Source of the DNA: Bordetella parapertussis
GTDB lineage: Bacteria; Pseudomonadota; Gammaproteobacteria; Burkholderiales; Burkholderiaceae_B
Length of the DNA stretch: 5,082 nt
Direction: 5' to 3'
Assembly (NCBI GenBank): GCA_945868195.1
Contig: CAMBLP010000155.1
Location: forward strand, 1 to 5,082
The notes under the pieces are model-generated. The model made no database searches and was not told the DNA's origin. It saw only the letters and a program-made list of their open reading frames with translations. Shown here one piece after another: positions 1 to 5,082 of this stretch (its first letter is position 1; every line of letters starts with the position of its first letter). Made by a program: the position numbers and the translations under genes.

Positions 1-62
1 TGGCTCGTATATCTGACCTCGCCAAAGACCGACGCGACCAAACCAGCTTTTTGCTGCGATAA
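1..62 (+). CDS. Possible C-terminal tail of an unidentified upstream gene (partial)
   Basis: From base 3 one plus-strand frame stays open to a TAA at 60-62. It gives 19 residues that begin ARISDLAKDRR and end in SFLLR. The composition is charged and helix-like, and the codons look ordinary for this genome, as expected for a real C-terminus. The start lies outside the window and the tail is too short to assign a family. If real, the gene ends 57 nt before the preferred start of the CphA' gene and could share its transcript. The opposite strand is also open over the same bases, so coding status and strand are not settled. Confidence 0.33.
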   Translation, partial: ARISDLAKDRRDQTSFLLR

Positions 63-63
63 T
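34..63 (+). promoter_or_regulatory. Possible extended -10 promoter for the cphA'-cphA pair
   Basis: GATAAT at 58-63 matches the sigma-70 -10 consensus at five of six positions. It is preceded at the right distance by TG (55-56), giving an extended -10 element. The -35 region around 34-39 (GCGACC) is poor, matching only three consensus bases, which is tolerated with an extended -10. Transcription would begin near base 70. That would leave the ATG at 69 outside the message and favour the ATG at 120 with a leader of about 50 nt. The site overlaps the stop codon of the possible upstream gene. This is a motif match only. Confidence 0.27.
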
Positions 64-119
64 GACACATGCACGCCATTGTGCAACGCAACAAAGTCTT
101 TTCAGCCGATCAGTTTCTT

Positions 120-2276
120 ATGAGCACATGTGACATCTCGACTCTGCGCAGCATCCACTTGCGCGGACCGAATATATGGACATACCGTCCCGTCATCGAG
201 GCATGGATTCAGTTTGATGGACTTCAGGCGCTGCCTGCCTCAACGTTGCGGGATGCTTACACCCGAATTTGTCAGACTTTACCGGCATTGGTTCACCCCG
301 GACCAGGGATCGAAGCATCCAAGGATACCCCTTCTCTACTCACAGCAGGCATTTGGTCCCCTCAACTACTTGAACACCTCACGCTTGTATTGCAACAGCG
401 CGCTGGCATGCCTGGCGGTTTTGGGCAGACTAAGGCCACCTCCAAGCCAGGTCTTTATAAAGTCGTGGTGCGCGCCTGGCACGAGTTAGTCACGAGACAA
501 GCGATGAGTTTCGCGCGCACATTGATACTGCGCGCAGTCGACAATCAAGCTGTCAATGTCGAGGAGATGAACAAAACACTCCGTGACCTGCGACTGCGTT
601 ATTGCCTCGGCCCAAGCACGGCGTGCATCGTCGATGCCGCGGATGACCGCGACATTCCAGCGATCAGGCTCAGTGCAGGCAATTTGTTGCAACTTGGCTA
701 TGGCGTCAATCAACGCCGCATCTGGACTGCCGAAACCGACAATACTGGCGCGATCGCAGAGACGATCTCCCGCGACAAAGATCTCACTAAAAGCTTGCTC
801 CAAGCCTGTGGTGTACCCGTCCCGATCGGGCGTGAAGTCCACAGCGTTCAAGACGCATGGGAGGCTGCTCAAGAACTCGGCCTCCCTGTCGTGGTCAAGC
901 CAAGCGACGGAAATCACGGCCGCGGTGTCTTTACCAATTTGACATCGCAAGACGAAATTGACAAGGCCTACTCAGTCGCGATCGAAGAAGGCTCGAGCGT
1001 GATCGTCGAACAATTTATTCGTGGCAATGAACATCGTCTGCTGGTTGTTGGCGGCAAACTCATCGCCGCAGCCAAGGGACAAAACGCCGTCATCATGGGT
1101 GACGGCCAACAGAGCATTCGCGCCTTGATCGAAACCCAACTCAATGCGGATCCCCGCAGAGGGCACGAAGAAGATCAACCTCTAAACTATGTGCGTCTCG
1201 ACTCTGCTGTGGTCTTGGAAATCGCCAGACAAGGTTTCGTTGCCGATGACATTCCGGACAAAGGCAGAGAGGTCACCATTCAGCGTAACGGCAATGTGGC
1301 CTTTGACTGCACCGAAGAGGTTCATCCCGATATCGCCGCCATTGCCTGCACAGCGGCTCGCATTGTTGGCTTGGACATCGCAGGGATCGACCTCGTCGCC
1401 GAGAACATCTCCGTCCCTCTCGCTGCACAACAAGGCGCTATTGTCGAAGTCAATGCCGGCCCCGGCCTGCTGATGCATCTCAAGCCGGCCTTGGGTAAGG
1501 CGCGTCAAGTCGGTCAAGACATTGTCGGCTATACCTTTCCTCCCGGAGATATGGCCAGAGTGCCGGTGGTAGGCATCACGGGCACACGTGGCAAAACGCT
1601 GACCAGCAAACTGCTCTTTAAACTACTCACACTTCATGGCTGGAATAGCGGACTCGCATGCAGCGAGGGTTTGTTTGTCAATCGTCGACGACTTCGTGCC
1701 GGCAACTGTGCGGATCATGCTAATGGCAGGCGCGTCTTGCTCAACCGCGAAGTCGAGGCTGTCATTATCGAAAATGGCTGCAAACAAATACTCACCGAAG
1801 GCCTTGCCTACGAGCGCTGCGAAGTCGGCATCATCACGAACGTTGACTGGACCGAGGACTTAGCCGCCTACGAAATTTGTGATGACAACGATCTCGTCAA
1901 TATTTATCGAACGCAGATGGACGTTGTTTTGCCTCATGGCATGGCCATTCTGAACGCGGAAGATGCGCGCGTCATGGGACTCGCTCAGTTCTGCGACGGC
2001 GCCGTCACGCTTTTTAGCCGTCAGGCCAACCACGCAAGCCTCAACAGTCACGTCGCGCAAGGCCATCGTGCCGTGTTTATAGACCACGGACAACTCATCT
2101 TGGCCGAAGGCTCTCTGCGTCGAAATCTCTGCACAATCGCCTCAATTCCGATGACGCAAGCCGGTACCCGTCACGAACAGTTCAGCAGTATTTTGGCTGC
2201 GGCAGCCGCTGCCTGGGCGCTCGGCGTGACACCCGAGCTCATCGAGGCGGGTTTAATCGCATTCGAATCAACATAA
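120..2276 (+). CDS. cphA': CphA'-type cyanophycin synthetase paralogue with shortened, degenerate Mur-ligase domain
   Basis: This is a paralogue of the CphA encoded just downstream. From the ATG at 120 the protein has 718 residues. The N-domain (about 1-220) carries LRGPN, GFGQT and LGPST. The ATP-grasp domain (about 220-475) has VVVKPSDGNHGRGV near 257-270 and the metal-binding EVNAGPG near 443-449, so ATP and Mg binding look intact. The Mur-like domain follows, with a P-loop GTRGKT near 488-493. Compared with CphA, the NLSTGG loop, the RRDPP segment, ETARGG and GDHLG are replaced, and the Mur C-terminal domain (about 150 residues) is absent. Arginine ligation is therefore unlikely; backbone or dipeptide polymerisation, or an accessory role, is inference. 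The start at 120 is chosen because homologues begin a few residues before the conserved LRGPNIW and a possible promoter overlaps the other ATG. The ATG at 69 (735 aa) remains possible; neither has a good Shine-Dalgarno sequence. It is probably co-transcribed with cphA, 48 nt downstream. Confidence 0.9.
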   Translation: MSTCDISTLRSIHLRGPNIWTYRPVIEAWIQFDGLQALPASTLRDAYTRICQTLPALVHPGPGIEASKDTPSLLTAGIWSPQLLEHLTLVLQQRAGMPGGFGQTKATSKPGLYKVVVRAWHELVTRQAMSFARTLILRAVDNQAVNVEEMNKTLRDLRLRYCLGPSTACIVDAADDRDIPAIRLSAGNLLQLGYGVNQRRIWTAETDNTGAIAETISRDKDLTKSLLQACGVPVPIGREVHSVQDAWEAAQELGLPVVVKPSDGNHGRGVFTNLTSQDEIDKAYSVAIEEGSSVIVEQFIRGNEHRLLVVGGKLIAAAKGQNAVIMGDGQQSIRALIETQLNADPRRGHEEDQPLNYVRLDSAVVLEIARQGFVADDIPDKGREVTIQRNGNVAFDCTEEVHPDIAAIACTAARIVGLDIAGIDLVAENISVPLAAQQGAIVEVNAGPGLLMHLKPALGKARQVGQDIVGYTFPPGDMARVPVVGITGTRGKTLTSKLLFKLLTLHGWNSGLACSEGLFVNRRRLRAGNCADHANGRRVLLNREVEAVIIENGCKQILTEGLAYERCEVGIITNVDWTEDLAAYEICDDNDLVNIYRTQMDVVLPHGMAILNAEDARVMGLAQFCDGAVTLFSRQANHASLNSHVAQGHRAVFIDHGQLILAEGSLRRNLCTIASIPMTQAGTRHEQFSSILAAAAAAWALGVTPELIEAGLIAFEST

Positions 2277-2314
2277 ATATAGAATCACTGACCCTTACGC
2301 CCCTTTATCACTTC

Positions 2315-2318
2315 AGGA
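2315..2318 (+). promoter_or_regulatory. Ribosome binding site of cphA
   Basis: AGGA lies six bases before the ATG at 2325, a normal Shine-Dalgarno spacing. It supports that start, as does the conserved CphA N-terminus beginning at the first methionine (MEVSRIRALRGPN). The upstream paralogue has no comparable site, so the two cistrons may be translated at different rates. Confidence 0.7.
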
Positions 2319-2324
2319 ATCCAA

Positions 2325-4895
2325 ATGGAAGTTTCTAGAATTCGCGCGCTACGCGGCCCTAACTTGTGGAGCCGTCACACCGCCATCGAGGCTGTTGTGA
2401 CGTGTGCGGGCAATGAGGCTGATTTAGACCAGATGCCCAGTTTTGTCACGCGATTACGCGCGCGCTTTCCTGAAATGAAACCCTTGCGCCCCCTGGGGCA
2501 TAAAGAACCGATTACCGTTGCACACGCTTTAGAGGCCATTGCGCTTGGACTTCAAGCAGCCGCGGGCTGCGCAGTCGCATTTGGTCAAACGACTTCGACA
2601 CCGGAACTCAATGTCTTTCAGATTGTGTTCCAGTACAGCGAAGAACCCGGTGGTCGACGCGCGCTTGAGTTAGCCGAAAACCTCTGCCAGGCCGCGCTTG
2701 ACGATCGCCCTTTCGACGTCAAGCAAGCGCTTGCCGAATTACGCGATCTTGACGAAGACGTCCGCCTGGGCCCGAGTACGGGTTCGATCGTGGATGCCGC
2801 CGTAGCGCGAGGGATTCCATATCGCCGTCTGACTGAAGGCAGCTTGGTTCAGTTTGGCTGGGGAAGCAAACAAAAACGCATTCAAGCCGCTGAAACGAGC
2901 AGCACGAGTGCCATCGCCGAGGCCATTGCGCAGGACAAAGACCTCACAAAAATGTTGCTGCAGGCTGCCGGCGTTCCTGTCCCTGAAGGCCATGTCGCGG
3001 ACGACAAGGATGAGGCTTGGAAAATCGCCAATCAAATTGGCTTACCCGTCGTCGTTAAGCCGCGTGACGGCAACCAGGGCAAAGGAGTCGCCGTCAACAT
3101 CGAGACGCGTGAACAACTCAACCAGGCCTTCGAGGTCGCCAGTACCATTAGCCGCGACGTCATCGTTGAACAATACATTCCCGGACATGATTTCCGCATG
3201 CTGGTGATCGGCAATCAACTGATCGCTGCGGCAAGACGCGATCCGCCAAGCGTCATTGGCGATGGCCAGCATACGATTGCGCAGTTGGTTGACACCGTCA
3301 ATCTTGACCCGCTTCGGGGCGATGGACACGCCACCGCCTTGACAAAAATCCGCCTCGATGAAATCGCGTTGGCGACGCTGTCAAACCAAGGACTCAATGC
3401 ACAATCCGTTCCCGAGCGTGGTCATCGTATTTTGTTACGCAATAACGCTAACCTCAGCACGGGCGGTAGCGCGACCGACGTGACCGACGAGGTACACCCC
3501 GAGTTGGCAGCCCGCATGGTGACAGCGGCGCAAATGGTCGGACTCGATATCGCAGGTGTCGACTTAGTCGCCGAAACTGTCATCAAACCTATGGAAGAGC
3601 AGCGCGCCGGCATCGTAGAGATCAATGCCGCGCCTGGCCTGCGCATGCACTTAAGCCCCTCTTTTGGTCGAGCACGCCCCGTTGGCGAGGCCATCATCTC
3701 GACTATGTTCGCGAACGGGGACAATGCACGCATTCCAGTAGTCGCCGTCACGGGCACGAATGGAAAAACGACGACTGTCCGGTTAACCGCGCACTTGTTA
3801 AAAACAAGTGGCAAGCGCGTTGGCATGACGAACTCGGACGGTGTTTACATCGAACACCGCTGCATTGACACGGGTGACTGTAGCGGTCCTCGCAGCGCTC
3901 GCAACGTACTCATGCATCCCGATGTGGATGCGGCGGTCTTTGAAACTGCACGGGGCGGCATTTTGAGAGAAGGACTAGGTTTTGACAAATGCGATGTCGC
4001 AGTCGTCACTAACCTTGGAGTGGGAGATCATCTTGGGATGAACTTCATCACGACCATTGACCATCTTGCCCTAGTCAAACGCGTCATTGTTCAAAACGTG
4101 GCGCCCCATGGCACTGCAGTGCTCAATGCTTCGGACCCGATGGTTTTAAAAATGATCGACGCATGCCCTGGATCTGTCACACTATTTTCGAGTGACCGAC
4201 AAAATCCAGCGCTCAATACGCATCGAGCGCAAGGTAAACGTGTGATGTATATCGATGGCGATCATGTTGTGGCCGCCGAAGGCTCAACCGAGCAACGCAT
4301 TGCGCTCAAGTCGATCCCCCTGACTCGCAATGGCAGCATCACTTTCCAAAATGAGAATGCGATGGCCTCGATCGCCGCGGCCTGGGCCTTAGGCCTTGAC
4401 TGGCAAACAATCACGACTGGTGTATCAACCTTTGTCAACGATGCTCAAAATGCACCTGGACGCTTTAACGTGTTCGATTACAGAGGCGCGACGGTGGTAG
4501 CTGACTATGGTCATAATCCTGATGCGATTCAGGCCTTGATTCAAGCCATCGAAACGATGCCTGCCAAGCGACGCATGGTGGTCATCAGCGGCGCGGGGGA
4601 TCGTCGAGACGAGGATATCGTTCGTCAAACCGAGATTCTCGGTGAGGTCTTCGACCAAGCGATTTTGTATCAAGACCAATGCCAGCGCGGCCGCGAAGAT
4701 GGAGAAGTCCTTGCGCTTTTACAACAAGGATTGCAAAACGTATCTCGCACAAAAGAAATCGAGGAAATCCGGGGAGAGTTTTTGGCGATTGATACCGCAC
4801 TTGCCAAACTGCAACCCGGCGATCTGTGTTTGATTTTGATCGATCAGGTGCAGGAGGCTTTGGATCATATCGCCCTGCGTGTCGGGCAGGGCTAA
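2325..4895 (+). CDS. cphA: Cyanophycin synthetase (CphA), full length
   Basis: This ATP-dependent cytoplasmic enzyme makes multi-L-arginyl-poly-L-aspartate, a nitrogen reserve deposited as granules. At 856 residues it has the usual length for bacterial CphA. The N-domain (about 1-190) has LRGPNLW and LGPSTGS. The ATP-grasp domain (about 200-460), which adds Asp to the backbone, has VVVKPRDGNQGKGV (242-255), RRDPPSVIGDG (304-314), NLSTGG (376-381) and the Mg-binding EINAAPG (432-438). The Mur-ligase-like domain (about 470-856), which joins Arg to the Asp side chain, has the P-loop GTNGKTTT (477-484), ETARGGI (540-546), GDHLG (567-571), QNENAMASIAA (675-685) and, in its C-terminal part, GRFNVFDYRG (712-721) and DYGHNP (727-732). 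All signature motifs I know are present and the frame is uninterrupted, so it should be active. It follows the CphA' gene by 48 nt on the same strand, most likely as one operon, and ends 19 nt from a convergent PhaR-like gene. No cyanophycinase or isoaspartyl dipeptidase gene is in the window. Confidence 0.97.
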   Translation: MEVSRIRALRGPNLWSRHTAIEAVVTCAGNEADLDQMPSFVTRLRARFPEMKPLRPLGHKEPITVAHALEAIALGLQAAAGCAVAFGQTTSTPELNVFQIVFQYSEEPGGRRALELAENLCQAALDDRPFDVKQALAELRDLDEDVRLGPSTGSIVDAAVARGIPYRRLTEGSLVQFGWGSKQKRIQAAETSSTSAIAEAIAQDKDLTKMLLQAAGVPVPEGHVADDKDEAWKIANQIGLPVVVKPRDGNQGKGVAVNIETREQLNQAFEVASTISRDVIVEQYIPGHDFRMLVIGNQLIAAARRDPPSVIGDGQHTIAQLVDTVNLDPLRGDGHATALTKIRLDEIALATLSNQGLNAQSVPERGHRILLRNNANLSTGGSATDVTDEVHPELAARMVTAAQMVGLDIAGVDLVAETVIKPMEEQRAGIVEINAAPGLRMHLSPSFGRARPVGEAIISTMFANGDNARIPVVAVTGTNGKTTTVRLTAHLLKTSGKRVGMTNSDGVYIEHRCIDTGDCSGPRSARNVLMHPDVDAAVFETARGGILREGLGFDKCDVAVVTNLGVGDHLGMNFITTIDHLALVKRVIVQNVAPHGTAVLNASDPMVLKMIDACPGSVTLFSSDRQNPALNTHRAQGKRVMYIDGDHVVAAEGSTEQRIALKSIPLTRNGSITFQNENAMASIAAAWALGLDWQTITTGVSTFVNDAQNAPGRFNVFDYRGATVVADYGHNPDAIQALIQAIETMPAKRRMVVISGAGDRRDEDIVRQTEILGEVFDQAILYQDQCQRGREDGEVLALLQQGLQNVSRTKEIEEIRGEFLAIDTALAKLQPGDLCLILIDQVQEALDHIALRVGQG
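4872..4892. repeat. Perfect 7-bp inverted repeat at the 3' end of cphA
   Basis: GCCCTGC (4872-4878) pairs perfectly with GCAGGGC (4886-4892) around a 7-base loop. The repeat covers the last codons of cphA up to the base before its TAA. In the minus-strand transcript from the PhaR-like gene the same hairpin would lie 22 nt beyond that gene's stop codon. There is no T-run directly after it on either strand, so it is not a standard intrinsic terminator. It could stabilise or help end the minus-strand message, or be a chance product of GC-rich coding sequence. Confidence 0.4.
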
Positions 4896-4914
4896 CGCGC
4901 TGAAGGATTGATTT

Positions 4915-5082
4915 TTAGGTTTTGCCTTTCTCGCCAGGAGTGCCTGGTGGGAAAGGAAATGTCGAAAACATCGCGCGCGTTTGCTCTTGCATCTTGTCCT
5001 GCATTTGGGAAAACAGGTTTTTGCTTTGCTCGACGTAACTGTTCATCATGTTTTGCACCATCGGTGTCTGAGCCGACATGAA
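4915..5082 (-). CDS. phaR: PhaR-like polyhydroxyalkanoate synthesis regulator, C-terminal part (partial)
   Basis: Fifty-five residues are readable on the minus strand, ending at a TAA (4917-4915); the start lies beyond base 5082. The segment contains SAQTPMVQNMMNSYVEQSK, then KNLFSQMQDKMQEQTRAMF and a proline/glycine-rich end (FPFPPGTPGEKGK). This resembles the C-terminus of PhaR from betaproteobacteria, with the repeated TPM.QNMM, Y.EQSKNLF and QMQ..MQ.QT pattern followed by FPF. PhaR represses the phasin gene phaP and binds polyhydroxybutyrate granules. Its DNA-binding N-terminal domain is outside the window, so a different granule-associated protein with the same kind of helical tail cannot be fully excluded. 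The gene converges on cphA with 19 nt between stop codons. Confidence 0.8.
   Translation of the reverse strand, partial: FMSAQTPMVQNMMNSYVEQSKNLFSQMQDKMQEQTRAMFSTFPFPPGTPGEKGKT
4925..4956 (+). terminator. Long hairpin downstream of cphA, possible 3' end of the operon transcript
   Basis: Bases 4925-4938 pair with 4943-4956 around the 4-base loop AGTG. The stem has 14 consecutive pairs: 12 Watson-Crick and two T.G (4931-4950 and 4933-4948). In plus-strand RNA those two are G.U wobbles and the stem is continuous; in minus-strand RNA they become A.C mismatches. The hairpin therefore suits the cphA transcript better, starting 29 nt after its stop codon while overlapping the last codons of the PhaR-like gene. 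No U-run follows, so classical Rho-independent termination is doubtful. A role in protecting the mRNA 3' end or pausing before Rho termination is inference. Confidence 0.42.

Noticed and set aside
1..68. Possible divergent gene start on the minus strand (GTG at 68-66, reading VSLSQQKAGLV...)
   Set aside because: It would need a GTG start with no clear ribosome binding site, and only about 22 codons are visible. It cannot be told apart from chance and conflicts with the plus-strand tail.
1..123. Frame 1 open to a TGA at 121-123, overlapping the ATG at 120 in an ATGA arrangement
   Set aside because: The translated sequence is cysteine-rich and unlike a normal C-terminus. The ATGA overlap looks tempting, but frame 3, ending at 62, gives a more credible tail.
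130..489. Open frame of 119 codons on the plus strand, out of frame with cphA'
   Set aside because: It overlaps the conserved CphA' N-domain in another frame, and its cysteine-, arginine- and serine-rich product is typical of out-of-frame reading.
486..950. Open frame of 154 codons on the minus strand inside cphA'
   Set aside because: It lies opposite the conserved N and ATP-grasp domains of a recognised gene. Its protein shows no familiar motif, and such antisense frames are expected from the codon bias.
2240..2330. CphA' as a pseudogene or frameshifted full-length CphA
   Set aside because: The 48-nt gap cannot hold the missing 150 residues, the frame is clean throughout, and the ATP-grasp motifs are kept. 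The short form appears to be the normal form of this subfamily.
3422..3826. Open frame of 134 codons on the minus strand inside cphA
   Set aside because: It runs opposite the NLSTGG, EINAAPG and P-loop region of cphA. The composition looks like a reverse-strand shadow and there is no support for a gene.
69..4895. Recent tandem duplication or recombination hot spot between the two paralogues
   Set aside because: Aligned DNA stretches show only scattered short matches with many silent and coding differences, so the copies are old and unlikely to recombine often.

Overview
The window looks like bacterial chromosome of moderate GC, most likely from a betaproteobacterium of the order Burkholderiales (an Alcaligenaceae- or Burkholderiaceae-like member). 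Three things suggest this: a tandem pair of cyanophycin-synthetase genes of the CphA'/CphA type known from Cupriavidus, Burkholderia and Bordetella relatives; the sequence style of both proteins; and the C-terminal end of a PhaR-like polyhydroxyalkanoate regulator on the opposite strand. The assignment rests on family recognition, not on a marker gene, so the genus is open.

Layout. Bases 1-62 may hold the last 19 codons of an unidentified plus-strand gene, with a possible extended -10 promoter element at 55-63. Bases 120-2276 (+) encode a CphA'-type protein of 718 aa, or 735 aa if the upstream ATG at 69 is used. A 48-nt gap carrying a clear ribosome binding site follows. Bases 2325-4895 (+) encode a full-length, apparently intact CphA of 856 aa. 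Only 19 nt separate its stop codon from the stop codon of a convergent minus-strand gene (4915-5082, incomplete), whose 55 visible residues match the C-terminus of PhaR. Two hairpins sit in the convergent 3' ends. No RNA genes, insertion sequences, CRISPR arrays or tRNA genes were seen.

How the genes fit together. CphA makes cyanophycin (poly-aspartate with arginine on each side chain), a nitrogen and carbon reserve. Its ATP-grasp domain adds Asp to the backbone and its Mur-ligase-like domain adds Arg. The paralogue upstream keeps the N-terminal and ATP-grasp domains. Its Mur-like domain has lost several signature residues and the whole Mur C-terminal domain, so it is probably not an arginine-adding enzyme. 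It may be a polymerising or accessory partner, loosely comparable to cyanobacterial CphA2. The neighbouring PhaR-type gene belongs to polyhydroxybutyrate storage, so the locus puts nitrogen-reserve synthesis tail-to-tail with a carbon-reserve regulator.

The most noteworthy points are the specialised CphA' and the strand-biased hairpin at the convergent junction. I did not find a clearly unprecedented system.
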